Shown piece after piece: positions 54,655 through 64,000 of a stretch of 64,000 nt of DNA. Origin of the DNA: Bacteroidales bacterium. GTDB lineage: Bacteria > Bacteroidota > Bacteroidia > Bacteroidales > JAADJA01. The stretch is taken from NCBI GenBank assembly GCA_020052415.1, contig JAGVPB010000037.1, positions 62,001 to 126,000 on the forward strand, read 5' to 3'. Within the stretch, counting starts at the first letter, position 1. Each line of letters opens with the position of its first letter. The position numbers were made by a program, and so were the translations under genes. A model generated the notes under the pieces. It did no database searches and had not been told where the DNA came from. It worked only from the letters and a program-made list of their open reading frames with translations.

Positions 54655-55992
54655 ATGAATTTGGAAAAAATAATGAATGACCTTGAAAAGAAACACCCCG
54701 GTGAGGTGGAGTATTTGCAGGCTGTAAGAGAAGTTTTAGAATCTATTGAAGAAGTTGTGAATCAGAATCCGCAGTTCGAAACTGCCGGGATTATTGACCG
54801 GCTTATAGAACCGGATCGAATTTTAACTTTTAAAATACCCTGGATTAACGATAACGGCGTAGTCAATGTAAACCTGGGTTACAGAGTGCAGTTCAACAAT
54901 GCTTTGGGTCCATACAAAGGAGGACTGAGGTTTCACCCGAGCGTTAACCTGAGTATTCTGAAATTTCTGGGGTTTGAACAGATATTTAAAAATAGTTTAA
55001 CTACGCTGCCGATTGGAGGAGGAAAGGGTGGATCTGACTTCAATCCCAAAGGGAAATCGGATGCGGAGATCATGCGTTTTTGCCAGTCGTTCATGCTTGA
55101 GTTATGGAAGATCATTGGTCCTGAGATGGACGTTCCGGCCGGAGATATAGGAGTCGGTGGAAAAGAAATAGGATTCCTGTACGGCATGTATAAAAAACTC
55201 ACACATGAACATCATGGAGTCCTGACAGGTAAAGGACTTGCATGGGGAGGCAGTCTGATCCGTCCGGAAGCTACCGGTTTCGGAGCCGTTTACTTTGCAC
55301 ATGAAATGCTGGCAACAAAGGGTGAAACCTTCAAAGGTAAAAATGTATGTGTTTCAGGTTTCGGGAATGTATGCTGGGGAGCAATCACTAAAGTGAATGA
55401 GCTTGGTGGTAAAGTTGTCACCATTTCTGGACCCGACGGATATATCCATGATGAGGCAGGCATTTCGGGAAATAAAATAGAATACCTTCTCGAACTCAGG
55501 GCTTCGAACCAGGATATTGTAAAGCCTTATATTTACGAATTTCCTGATGCCAAGTTTATACCCAATAAGCGTCCCTGGGAAGTGAAGTGTGATGTTGCAA
55601 TTCCGTGTGCGACTCAAAACGAACTGGATGATAATGATGCTAAGGCTCTTGTTAAGAATGGATGTATATGCGTTGCCGAAGGAGCCAACATGCCTTCCAC
55701 TCCTGCTGCCGTTGAAGTATTCCATGAAAACAGGATCATGTTCGGACCGGGTAAGGCTGTAAATGCCGGCGGCGTTGCTACTTCCGGGCTCGAAATGTCG
55801 CAGAATGCTATGAAACTCAACTGGCCAAGCGAAGAGGTTGACGAAAGGCTGCATCATATCATGAAGAGCATTCATAATACCTGTGTAAAACACGGTAAGG
55901 AAAGCGACGGATATGTGAATTATGTTAAAGGAGCCAACGTTGCCGGCTTCCTAAAAGTAGCAAATGCGATGCTGGACCAGGGGGTGATTTAG
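54655..55992 (+). CDS. gdhA: Glutamate dehydrogenase (NADP-type)
   Basis: 445 residues, the hexameric short form. Motifs: YKGGLRFHPSVNLSILKFLGFEQ, the catalytic region LPIGGGKGGSDFNPKGKSDA (Lys about 124-126), PAGDIGVGGKEIGFLYG, Rossmann loop CVSGFGNVCWGAITK and ANAGGVATSGLEMSQNA. It makes glutamate from 2-oxoglutarate and ammonia. The last base of its TAG is the first base of a heptamer array. Confidence 0.97.
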   Translation: MNLEKIMNDLEKKHPGEVEYLQAVREVLESIEEVVNQNPQFETAGIIDRLIEPDRILTFKIPWINDNGVVNVNLGYRVQFNNALGPYKGGLRFHPSVNLSILKFLGFEQIFKNSLTTLPIGGGKGGSDFNPKGKSDAEIMRFCQSFMLELWKIIGPEMDVPAGDIGVGGKEIGFLYGMYKKLTHEHHGVLTGKGLAWGGSLIRPEATGFGAVYFAHEMLATKGETFKGKNVCVSGFGNVCWGAITKVNELGGKVVTISGPDGYIHDEAGISGNKIEYLLELRASNQDIVKPYIYEFPDAKFIPNKRPWEVKCDVAIPCATQNELDDNDAKALVKNGCICVAEGANMPSTPAAVEVFHENRIMFGPGKAVNAGGVATSGLEMSQNAMKLNWPSEEVDERLHHIMKSIHNTCVKHGKESDGYVNYVKGANVAGFLKVANAMLDQGVI

Positions 55993-56412
55993 TTCAAGGT
56001 TTAAAGTTCAAGGTTTAAGGTTGGGTGTGGGCGATGGTCATGAGCATGATGGGTTCATGAGGATTGTTGGTGGTTACTTGTGACTGGTTACTTGCGACCG
56101 GTTACTGATTCAGAGTTCTGAGTTATTTGCCAATTGCTCTCGCCTTTGGCGAGACCGACTGCTCATTGCCACTACCGCTGCCACTGCTACTACCACTGCC
56201 GCTGCCGCTTTTGCTCCAAATACCTTTTTCTGTTTTATGTTAAGTGTTTGATGTTTAATATTATTTCAGCTACTACTGCTGTGTCAGGTTGAGTGTGGGG
56301 CGATAGTCTTGAGTATGACTGTTTTATGATCGTTGTTGCTGGTTGCTTGTAGTTCCATGTTTGACCGAAGCGGAACACTATTCTACTATTCCATTATCCC
56401 ATCATTCCATGA
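55992..56412. repeat. Compound repeat region between gdhA and rlmD
   Basis: 55992-56026: five heptamers GTTCAAG/GTTTAAA/GTTGGGT. 56073-56135: nine heptamers GTTACTT, GTGACTG, GCGACCG, ATTCAGA, GTTCTGA and similar. 56134-56161: 28-bp hairpin cassette identical to the reverse complement of 39216-39243. 56157-56215: ACT/GCC/GCT triplets. 56381-56412: octamers TTCCATTA and similar. No gene fits in the 456-bp gap. Confidence 0.85.
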
Positions 56413-56448
56413 CTTTTATTAATATCAATCAATATCTGCTCTATCAAT

Positions 56449-57861
56449 TTATCTCCTCCTAAGCAGCATTACATTCTCCACATGCATGGTATGCGGGAAC
56501 ATATCAACAGGCTGGATTTTTTCTACTTTGTATTTTTCAATCATCAGGGCAACATCCCTTGCCTGAGTGGCCGGATTACAACTGATGTAAACAATCCTCT
56601 CAGGCTCCATCTTCAAGATCTGCTGAATTACTTTTTCATGCATCCCGGCGCGCGGCGGATCGGTAATGATGACATCAGGCTTTCCATTTTGTAAAATAAA
56701 ATCATCATCCATTACATTTACGATATCCCCCGAAAAGAACTGTGTATTCGTAATTTGATTGATCTCCGAATTTTTCTCTGCATCTTCGATAGCAGCCGGT
56801 ACTGATTCAATCCCGATAACCTTGTGGCAATGTGCAGCAATATAATTCGCAATCGTTCCGGTTCCGGTGTATAGATCAAACACAATTTCATTTCCTTTAA
56901 GATCAGCAAACTCACGGGTAATCTTATAAAGTTTCCGAACCTGCAGCGAATTCGTCTGAAAAAAAGAGACAGGCCCAATCCTGTACTTTAAACCATCCAT
57001 AGCTTCAATCAAATGGTCCTTTCCCTTGTAAAGATGAACCGGAAGGTCGCTGATTGTATCGTTCTTTTTTTCATTGATCACAAACATCAGAGAAGTGATA
57101 CCTGGAAACAAATTATAAATATGATCCATAATTCCATTGATCTTTTCCCTGTCATCATAATGAAATACCAAAAGCACCATCACCTCCCCTGTTGTGGTAT
57201 TACGGATAATTAGGTTACGTAAAAACCCGGTATTTTTTCTTGCATCAAAATAATCGGGATGGTGTTCCAGTGTAAAATTCTTTATTTCTTTTCTTATTGA
57301 ATTGGAAGGTTCATCCTGAAGGTAACAGTTCTCAAGGTCAACTATCCTGTCGAACATGCCCGGAATGTGAAAACCAAGTCCGTTCATGATCCTGCTTTCG
57401 GGTGATTCACCTTTGGACAGATCGGTCAGCCATTTTTTATTTGAAAAAGTAAATTCAAGCTTGTTGCGGTAATAAAATTCCTTTTCTGACGGTAAGATCG
57501 GAAGGATTTCCGGGTGTTCAAACTTCCCTATCCGCTCAATGCTGTCCAACACCTGTTTCTGCTTATAAAAAAGCTGATCATTGTATTTCATGTTCTGCCA
57601 TCTGCAACCCCCGCAAATGCCAAAGTGTTCACATAGAGGCTCTGTCCTTTTTTCAGAATATTCATGGATGCGGACTGCCTTTCCTTCATAAAAGGACTTT
57701 TTATTTTTAAATGCGCTTACATCAATCAGATCACCGGGAACTACAAACGGCACAAATATCACTTTATCATCAATCCTCCCAACTGCGTTGCCCTCCGAGC
57801 CTGCGTCAATAATCCTTACTTTTTCAAAAAACTGCTTTACTTTTCTGATCCGTCTCATCAT
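56449..57861 (-). CDS. rlmD: 23S rRNA (uracil-5-)-methyltransferase RlmD
   Basis: 470 residues. N-terminal TRAM domain (IDAGSEGNAVGRIDDKVIFV), 4Fe-4S Cys set CEHFGICGGCRWQNMKY, SAM site FDLYTGTGTIANYIA (about 308-322) and DPPRAGMH followed by the nucleophile Cys in IVYISCNPATQARDV. It methylates U1939 (or U747 in related enzymes). Divergent from the AddA-like gene. Confidence 0.94.
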   Translation of the reverse strand: MMRRIRKVKQFFEKVRIIDAGSEGNAVGRIDDKVIFVPFVVPGDLIDVSAFKNKKSFYEGKAVRIHEYSEKRTEPLCEHFGICGGCRWQNMKYNDQLFYKQKQVLDSIERIGKFEHPEILPILPSEKEFYYRNKLEFTFSNKKWLTDLSKGESPESRIMNGLGFHIPGMFDRIVDLENCYLQDEPSNSIRKEIKNFTLEHHPDYFDARKNTGFLRNLIIRNTTTGEVMVLLVFHYDDREKINGIMDHIYNLFPGITSLMFVINEKKNDTISDLPVHLYKGKDHLIEAMDGLKYRIGPVSFFQTNSLQVRKLYKITREFADLKGNEIVFDLYTGTGTIANYIAAHCHKVIGIESVPAAIEDAEKNSEINQITNTQFFSGDIVNVMDDDFILQNGKPDVIITDPPRAGMHEKVIQQILKMEPERIVYISCNPATQARDVALMIEKYKVEKIQPVDMFPHTMHVENVMLLRRR

Positions 57862-57918
57862 CTGAATTTGGCTGCAAAATTAAGAACATTCCGTTAGGAA
57901 TGCCTTTAAATGTTGACC

Positions 57919-58097
57919 GTTCCGGGTTCTGAGTTCCGGGTTCTGAGTTCAGGGTTCAGAGTTGGTCATTGCCGAATGCCGACTGGTTACTGGTTACTGG
58001 TTACTGGTTACTGGTTCCGGGTTCAGAGTTCTGAGTTCCGGGTTAAAAAATTTAGAGTAAGAGCAAATTTCCAATATCTAATATCTAATTTCCCATC
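57919..58097. repeat. Heptamer array upstream of the AddA-like gene
   Basis: 57919-57967: GTTCCGG, GTTCTGA, GTTCCGG, GTTCTGA, GTTCAGG, GTTCAGA, GTTGGTC. 57986-58041: four GTTACTG then GTTCCGG, GTTCAGA, GTTCTGA, GTTCCGG after one 4-bp phase change. 58077-58097: TCTAATA, TCTAATT, TCCCATC. All frames are stop-free on the plus strand. Confidence 0.9.
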
Positions 58098-58140
58098 CCC
58101 GTTTCACCAATCCTGCGTATTTTTACATCAAATAATCCGA

Positions 58141-61100
58141 ATGAGCTTTACGGTTTATAAATCTTCTGCAGGATCGGGCAAAACATATACGCTGGTCAGG
58201 GAATACCTTAAGCTGGTGATCCCCGATCCGGGGAAGTTCCATCATATCCTTGCCATTACTTTCACCAATAAAGCTGCGGCTGAAATGAAAGAACGAATCC
58301 TCCGCAGTCTGCGCGAATGCGCCGACAGCCTGGATTTTCCCGATTCGAAAACAGTTAAATTTCTGTTACCTGAACTTGTGAAGGAAACAGGTCTTTCAAC
58401 CGAAGCTATTTCTCTGAATGCAGGAACCGTCCTGAAGAACATACTTCACGATTACTCCGATTTTGGCATCAGTACCATTGATAGTTTTGTCCACCGGATC
58501 ATACGAACCTTTGCTTTCGACCTTCACCTTCCCGTAAGTTTTGAGGTTGAGATGGATACCAAAGCTCTTATTGTTAAAGTGGTTGATATTCTTATAAGTA
58601 AAGTCGGCGGTGATGAGAAACTAACTCAGTTCCTTGTAAACTTTATCCAATCTAAAACCAGTGAGGAGAAAAGCTGGAACATAGAGCGCGACCTGGCTTC
58701 AGTAGCATCTTTTTTGATTAAGGAAGACGGACAGCCATTCATTGAAAAGCTTAAAGTGCTTAGCCTTGATGATATTGAAGAAATAAACAATCAACTCAAA
58801 AAGATCATCCGGGAGTTTGAAAAATCCGTTACTGTGGCAGCAGAAAAAGCTGGAAACCTGATCAGGTCAAAGGGACTTGATCATTCAGCGTTTTATCATG
58901 GCAACAATGGGATTAGCAAATATTTTGAAAATATTGAAAATGGCCGGTTCGAAAAGTTGAAGCCTAATTCTTTTGTTGCAACCACCATCAATGAAGACAA
59001 ATGGTATGGTGGTAAAATAAGCCCTGCTGAAAAGAATGCCATTGATGAGATAAAACCGGAGCTGTATGAATTTTACGAATTGATTTCAACGCTTATTGCC
59101 TCCGGCTATCCCGAATATATTATTGTAGAAGAGATCAGAAAAAATATTTACCCCATTGCAGTACTCAACGAAATAGAAAAAATCATGGCCGACTACAAAT
59201 CGGAAAATGACCTGGTGCTGATTTCCGAATTCAATAAACGCATTGCGAATATAGTCAGGAATGAGCCGGTACCTTTTATTTACGAGCGTTTGGGCGAAAA
59301 ATACAATCACTTTCTCATTGATGAATTCCAGGATACTTCGGTGATGCAATGGCAGAACCTCATTCCGTTAATCGAAAACTCCCTTTCAACAGGGAATTTC
59401 AATATGGTTGTTGGCGATGGAAAGCAAGCCATCTATCGTTTCCGGAGCGGTGAAGTGGAACAATTTACCTCATTACCTAAAATATTCGCACGTCCTGAAA
59501 ATGAAATTCACTTTCAAAGAGAAAAAATCCTGGAAAGAAACTACAATCCCAAAGTCCTCGAAAACAATTACAGGTCAAAACCGGAAATCGTTGAATTCAA
59601 CAATGATTTCTTTACAAAAATCTCAGCCAGGCTACCGGAACGATTTGCCGGCATTTATAAAGATGTGGTTCAGATTCCCGATAAAAAAAGTAAAGGTGGT
59701 TATATTCAAATTGTATTTCCCGAACCCGATACCACTGAGCAAACTTTTGAGGAGTTTAACCTCAAAGAGATATTTAGGACCTTAGACGAGTTAAAATCCA
59801 CAGGATTCCGCTACAACGACATTGCTATTTTATGCCGGAACAACGATAATGCCGGATTGATCGCATCCGAATTATTAAAGCAAAACATCAATGTTATTTC
59901 TTCCGAATCGTTGATGCTCAGCAATTCACCGGATGTGAAATTCCTGATCTCTACCCTGAAATCGCTTATCAATCCCGCCGACAAAGTTGCACAGGCGGCA
60001 ATGGTTACTTACCTTTGGCATAAGGGACATTTTGGTGTTGACCTTGATAAGTTGCTGGATATTTTCGGAATTTCTTCCTCGGATAAGGAAAACGACCACA
60101 ATGGCTTTTTCACCGTCCTTTCGAATTACAATTTTAAAGTCGAACCCGCAGGGTTAATAAATCTTTCACCTTATGACCTCGCTGAAGAACTGATCAGGAT
60201 TTTCGCATTAAATAAAACGGCTGATCCTTATATTCAATTCTTTCTCGATGCCATTTTAAAAGCTTCGAAGGATAATCAATTTGAATTTTCTGATCTGCCG
60301 GATTGGTGGGAAGAGCAAAAGGAAAAATTATCCATCGTAGTTCCGGCAGGTACCAATGCGGTTCAGATCATGACAATTCACAAGGCAAAAGGGCTTGAAT
60401 TCCCGGTTGTGATCTATCCGTTTGCATCTGAAAAACTAAGGAGAACCAAGGATAAGCTGTGGATTGACCTTGATAATACAAAAATACCGAAACTAAAGAC
60501 GGCGCTGGTAAATACAACGAGTGCGCTTGATGAAACGGATTTCAGCGGGTTGTACCATGAAGAAATGGAAAAGTCATTGCTTGACCTGGTTAATCTTCTT
60601 TATGTTGTGATGACACGCCCGACAGAACGGCTCTATATCATGGCTTCACGTCCGGCTCAAAAAAGTGATACAACGGAATCAGTGCCGGGATTTTTTAAAT
60701 TTTACCTACAATCGTTACAGTTATGGGACGACAACAGGTATGAATACAGTTTCGGTTCGAAAGCGCACAGGGAAAATAAAGATGACAAACTTTCAGAACC
60801 GTTCCTTTTGAAAAATGTGATTTCTGAAAGCTGGAAACACCGGCTTCTCCTCAGTTTGCAGGCTCCCAAAAACTGGGATGTGGAAAATCCCGACCTGGAA
60901 AAAAGCCGCGGGCAATTGATGCACCTGATACTTTCGGCGATTCATACTGCCGCCGAAATTGAAGAGGTATTAGACGGATTCCTTGCTGACGGCATTATAA
61001 GTAAAGAAGAAAAAACAGCCCTTGAAGCTGAAATCAGTAAAATGCTGGCCAATCCTGCCATAAGCCCCTATTTCAGAGAAGGACTGGATGTGAAAACGGA

Positions 61101-61320
61101 AGCTGAGATTTTACTTTCGAATGGTGATGTCTTTCGCCCTGACAAGATCATATTTGAAGGTAAAGCCGTTACGGTCATAGACTTTAAAACCGGGAAAAAA
61201 TCAGAAAAACATAAGGAACAGGTACGCAATTATGTAAGGCTGATCAATGACATGGGATATGAACCCGTGAAGGGGATTTTATTGTACATTAACGAGCCGG
61301 AGCCGGTTGTGGAAATTTAA
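58141..61320 (+). CDS. AddA-like UvrD-family helicase-nuclease
   Basis: 1059 residues from MSFTVYKSSAGSGKTYTLVR. Walker A SSAGSGKTYT (about 8-17), motif II IDEFQDTSVMQWQNL, motif III VVGDGKQAIYRFRSGE, LENNYRSKPEIVEFN, motif V MTIHKAKGLEFPVVIYPF, motif VI LLYVVMTRPTERLYI and a C-terminal PD-(D/E)xK nuclease (FRPDKIIFEGKAVTVIDFKT). It processes double-strand breaks; its AddB partner is not in the window. The open frame extends upstream to 57910 through the heptamer array, but this ATG starts right at the conserved domain. Confidence 0.93.
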   Translation: MSFTVYKSSAGSGKTYTLVREYLKLVIPDPGKFHHILAITFTNKAAAEMKERILRSLRECADSLDFPDSKTVKFLLPELVKETGLSTEAISLNAGTVLKNILHDYSDFGISTIDSFVHRIIRTFAFDLHLPVSFEVEMDTKALIVKVVDILISKVGGDEKLTQFLVNFIQSKTSEEKSWNIERDLASVASFLIKEDGQPFIEKLKVLSLDDIEEINNQLKKIIREFEKSVTVAAEKAGNLIRSKGLDHSAFYHGNNGISKYFENIENGRFEKLKPNSFVATTINEDKWYGGKISPAEKNAIDEIKPELYEFYELISTLIASGYPEYIIVEEIRKNIYPIAVLNEIEKIMADYKSENDLVLISEFNKRIANIVRNEPVPFIYERLGEKYNHFLIDEFQDTSVMQWQNLIPLIENSLSTGNFNMVVGDGKQAIYRFRSGEVEQFTSLPKIFARPENEIHFQREKILERNYNPKVLENNYRSKPEIVEFNNDFFTKISARLPERFAGIYKDVVQIPDKKSKGGYIQIVFPEPDTTEQTFEEFNLKEIFRTLDELKSTGFRYNDIAILCRNNDNAGLIASELLKQNINVISSESLMLSNSPDVKFLISTLKSLINPADKVAQAAMVTYLWHKGHFGVDLDKLLDIFGISSSDKENDHNGFFTVLSNYNFKVEPAGLINLSPYDLAEELIRIFALNKTADPYIQFFLDAILKASKDNQFEFSDLPDWWEEQKEKLSIVVPAGTNAVQIMTIHKAKGLEFPVVIYPFASEKLRRTKDKLWIDLDNTKIPKLKTALVNTTSALDETDFSGLYHEEMEKSLLDLVNLLYVVMTRPTERLYIMASRPAQKSDTTESVPGFFKFYLQSLQLWDDNRYEYSFGSKAHRENKDDKLSEPFLLKNVISESWKHRLLLSLQAPKNWDVENPDLEKSRGQLMHLILSAIHTAAEIEEVLDGFLADGIISKEEKTALEAEISKMLANPAISPYFREGLDVKTEAEILLSNGDVFRPDKIIFEGKAVTVIDFKTGKKSEKHKEQVRNYVRLINDMGYEPVKGILLYINEPEPVVEI

Positions 61321-61461
61321 TACTTTCGAAATTATCCACTTTCTCATTTTTACAAGTAATTATATAGTTAATAATTTCTTAAATATTGAACCTAAATCAA
61401 GTAAAAATGTTGGATAAAAGTCTAACGTTCACTACAATTACTAACTTTAATACTACAAATT

Positions 61462-61863
61462 ATGACACGGAATGAAGTTTACAGAGAAATTGAACAAGCT
61501 ATGGGTCTTGTTCCCGCGATGTTCAAAGCATTGCCTGATTCTTCCCTTGAGTTTGAATGGCAATTGTTTAAAAAAGTTCAGGTTGAGGAAACCGCCATCC
61601 CAAACAAATACCGCGAACTTATTGGTGTTGGCGTAGCTGCAATCATGAGATGCCGGTATTGTTCATATTACCACACTGAGATTGCCAAACTTTATGGAGC
61701 TACCGATGCTGAAATAGAAGATGCCATTCACTTTGCAAAGTCCAGTGCAGGTTGGAGCACTTATATTAACGGGTTACAAATCAACTTTGAGGAGTTCACC
61801 CATGAAATTGACCAGGCTTGTGAGCATATACGTAAATCACAAATGCAGGAAACTTTAAATTAA
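61462..61863 (+). CDS. Carboxymuconolactone decarboxylase/AhpD-like protein
   Basis: 133 residues. The CxxC-x3-H motif is RCRYCSYYHTEIAKLYGATDAE (about 71-92), with Cys 72 and 75 as redox pair. FKALPDSSLEFEWQLFKKV and PNKYRELIGVGVAAIMRC are typical. Predicted peroxidase-type or thiol-disulfide protein. Monocistronic. Confidence 0.92.
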   Translation: MTRNEVYREIEQAMGLVPAMFKALPDSSLEFEWQLFKKVQVEETAIPNKYRELIGVGVAAIMRCRYCSYYHTEIAKLYGATDAEIEDAIHFAKSSAGWSTYINGLQINFEEFTHEIDQACEHIRKSQMQETLN

Positions 61864-62159
61864 TCCTATTCATTAACATTTTTAAATAATATCTTGAATG
61901 TTAGTTTGGTAATGCCGATTGGATTTATGTTTTAATCCTTTGAGAAGAATTAACTTTTGGATGGACTATCAGATAAATCAAATCGGTATTATTATTTGGT
62001 TTTTCGGCTATCACTCTATGTGTTAGCAACAGGTAATTTTATCTAATCGAAAACAATCACTTAATATTCCCGGATTTTTCATACTCCTTAACTATTAATT
62101 TTGCCCTGTTATAATCCAAATCTAATACAACTTGAAGACTTTGGCCAGAGGAGTATTTA
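61864..62159. other. Gap with an orphan open reading frame
   Basis: On the minus strand 62057-62173 is open for 38 codons without a start; it reads KTRINKYSSGQSLQVVLDLD then YNRAKLIVKEYEKSGNIK to a TGA. It has protein-like composition but overlaps the end of the glycosyltransferase in another frame, and may be the rest of a broken gene. Otherwise nothing recognised. Confidence 0.35.
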
Positions 62160-64000
62160 TTAATTCGGGTTTTCTATCATCCATACCGCATCTATATAAA
62201 GCATTGAGTCAATAGAGATATTTCTGTCGGCTGCTTTTTGTTTTACCAACTTGTACCAGTTACTATTATTTTTAATGTTTTCAATTTGTTCGCGGATCAG
62301 GTCCTGGTTCAAAATAGTCTTAATTCTACCATTGTTCTTCACAAAGTATCTGATAAGCATTTCATCGGTTTGCTCATTGTGGTATTTAATTTCTTTACTC
62401 ACATGCTCCCGGCTAAGGTACTTATATAGCCTATTCTCAATAGTATTGATGTTATCTTTTTTACCTGGCCCTACATAAACATATACTTCTGTTGATGCCT
62501 TGTCAAGTATAAAATCAAAATCAACAAAATTATCCCAATGGTAAAAATGCTCCGACCAGCCTACATAAAAGAAGTTTTTCGGATACATTTCTTCTAAACG
62601 AGCTTTAAAATAAACTTTTAAGTTATACGACATCATAAAGCCTTCGTTAACAGCATAAGCGATATAAGGTGAACCATAATATGGGCCAGTAATTATTAAT
62701 GGAGCATCTTTGGGCGTTAAATCACATAATATATTGCCTTTGCTTTTTAATTCAGCGGCACGTTTTTCTGCTATTATCATGTTTTTACCAATCTCCTGCT
62801 TTTCTACATATAAAATGCTCATGCAAAATAAAAGAAGTAAAATAGAAAAAACAGTTTTAACTACTTTTATAGTTTCGGTAATCCTTAAGTTACCAAACAT
62901 GATAAAAATCAGTATTAATAAGAAGAATTTAAAGGCGTAAAAAGGCATGAAATAATGGAATGCAAAATGCTTTAAAGTAAATGCTATATTTAGTAGAATA
63001 GTAATATTAACAGCTACAATAGCACGGGTAGTTTTAAACCCCTTTTCTTTATTCGTTAGCATATTTTTAAAAAGGGGCAATGGTGCAAACAGTAACGATA
63101 AAAACATGATAAGAAATAGCATTCTATCTTTGAGAAACAGGAAATTAAAGTTCGGGATAATAGTATTCAAATCAACAAATTTTGATTCCCCCTTACCATG
63201 CAAACCGCTATGGGTAAACATGGTAAATATCCATTCCTTAAACTCGCCGAAATTAACAACAATAGGATAAGCAAAAATGCATACAGCTATGAACAGGTAT
63301 ATAATATAATGTAACTTTTTTCTAAAAGAGGCTTTTAATAACACTAAAGGCAATATTGCAACCGGTGCAAACGCCATTTTACATGCTATTCCAAAACCAA
63401 CAACTGCACCCCATAACACCGACTCATTTTTAAGTTTATAATGTTCTTTTCCGGTATAAATGTATTTAATAACTAAAACAAATAAAACCAACAAGGGCAC
63501 AACCATAAGTGTTTCAGGTAATATTCGACCTGCTATTCCAACTAAAGTAGCGTTGCCAAATGGTATAAGTTGAAATAGCAGGCTCATAATTCTCGAACCT
63601 GTACTGCGGTATATTAGAATAGCACCAATAAAAAGGGTTAATGTGGTAATAAGGTTCTGAAGTAGGTTTGCAGCATGAATGTACTTTTCAGGATTTTTCA
63701 AAAAATCGTCCAGGTAACAATCATTACCCTGAAAAAAGTGAATTAATCTGGCTGAAAAGGCAATTACAAACTCCAACGGGGTACCAGGATGTGCAGTGTA
63801 TTCTACAGCCAGGTTTCCACCACCTATTGCAATACCGTTAAACAAATGAAAATATTCCGGGTCCACGGTACCCAGGTAAAAAGCGCCTTGTAAATAATGC
63901 TTAATATAAGTGTTTAATAAGTATATAGCCGGTATAATTAAAAGACTTATATGAAATAGGTCTTTACGGTTACGATATTTAAATAGCTCTTGAATCGGGG
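62160..64000 (-). CDS. GT-C type membrane glycosyltransferase, N-terminus outside window
   Basis: At least 612 codons, open to the right edge. Around ten membrane helices (for example ITTLTLFIGAILIY, TLMVVPLLVLFVLVIKYIY and FFLLILIFIMFGNL). Between the first visible helix and the next is LGTVDPEYFHLFNG, an acidic loop motif like the catalytic Asp of GT39/GT83-type enzymes, and YTAHPGTPLEFVIAF. A soluble domain of about 200 residues ends it. It probably transfers sugars from polyprenyl phosphate. A GTG at 63866 is internal, since the frame continues without a stop for 44 more codons. Confidence 0.85.
   Translation of the reverse strand, partial: PIQELFKYRNRKDLFHISLLIIPAIYLLNTYIKHYLQGAFYLGTVDPEYFHLFNGIAIGGGNLAVEYTAHPGTPLEFVIAFSARLIHFFQGNDCYLDDFLKNPEKYIHAANLLQNLITTLTLFIGAILIYRSTGSRIMSLLFQLIPFGNATLVGIAGRILPETLMVVPLLVLFVLVIKYIYTGKEHYKLKNESVLWGAVVGFGIACKMAFAPVAILPLVLLKASFRKKLHYIIYLFIAVCIFAYPIVVNFGEFKEWIFTMFTHSGLHGKGESKFVDLNTIIPNFNFLFLKDRMLFLIMFLSLLFAPLPLFKNMLTNKEKGFKTTRAIVAVNITILLNIAFTLKHFAFHYFMPFYAFKFFLLILIFIMFGNLRITETIKVVKTVFSILLLLFCMSILYVEKQEIGKNMIIAEKRAAELKSKGNILCDLTPKDAPLIITGPYYGSPYIAYAVNEGFMMSYNLKVYFKARLEEMYPKNFFYVGWSEHFYHWDNFVDFDFILDKASTEVYVYVGPGKKDNINTIENRLYKYLSREHVSKEIKYHNEQTDEMLIRYFVKNNGRIKTILNQDLIREQIENIKNNSNWYKLVKQKAADRNISIDSMLYIDAVWMIENPN

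Noticed and set aside
57910-58140. 77-residue N-terminal extension of the AddA-like helicase
   Set aside because: It is translated heptamer repeat and intergenic DNA; the conserved domain begins at ATG 58141.

Overview
The window is a chromosomal segment from a Bacteroidota (Bacteroidetes) bacterium, probably a Bacteroidales or Marinilabiliales relative with anaerobic or denitrifying ability. The evidence is: TAnnTTTG -7 promoter elements with few Shine-Dalgarno sequences, several cargo proteins with type IX secretion (T9SS) sorting domains, a clade II lipoprotein-type nitrous oxide reductase, a BatA-type membrane protein, a GH47 mannosidase and DKNYY and Reg_prop repeat proteins. No tRNA, rRNA, CRISPR array, transposase or prophage gene was seen.

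Layout. 1-9.9 kb: a partial subtilase, then trmD-rplS-dgkA, a sensor-kinase/NtrC pair, an M23 peptidase, a DKNYY protein and a PhzF protein. 9.9-19.4 kb: a decayed MNT/HEPN pair, a Reg_prop T9SS protein, recQ, a broken YciI gene, a DUF302 protein, the iron-sulfur pair Mrp/NifU, FtsB/DivIC, nadD and an intact VapC/antitoxin operon. 19.5-30.7 kb (all minus strand): a nitrous oxide respiration and NO-response island. In transcription order it holds an Rrf2 regulator, ferredoxin, cupin, glutamine amidotransferase, YgbA-like protein, DUF438-hemerythrin-PAS protein, DUF1858/DUF2249 protein, cytochrome c, NosZ, a membrane protein, NosL, NosD, NosF and NosY. 30.8-46.8 kb: DPP-IV, GH47, pirin, T9SS cargo, a decayed DUF433/DUF5615 pair, a BadF-type kinase, a HAD phosphatase and an acyl-CoA transferase. 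46.9-64 kb: an FG-GAP protein, a BatA-like protein, YjbQ, aroK, a MORN lipoprotein, rlmB, gdhA, rlmD, an AddA-like helicase-nuclease, an AhpD-like protein and a partial GT-C glycosyltransferase.

Two things stand out. First, many gene borders carry arrays of exact 7-bp (GTTACTG, GTTCCGG, TCTAATA, AGGGAAA and similar) or 8-bp (TTCCATTC) units. Some start at or inside the last codons of a gene, and some carry shared hairpin cassettes. One octamer array is translated as an octapeptide repeat tail of the YgbA-like protein. Second, the nos island appears to be wired to its own four-cysteine Rrf2 regulator: sequences resembling the NsrR half-site lie at the Rrf2 and DUF438 promoters, and a related motif lies upstream of the cytochrome c-nosZ operon. 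A perfect 13-bp hairpin separates nosZ from its accessory genes.

Three toxin-antitoxin modules are present. One looks intact; in the other two only the toxin half is truncated.
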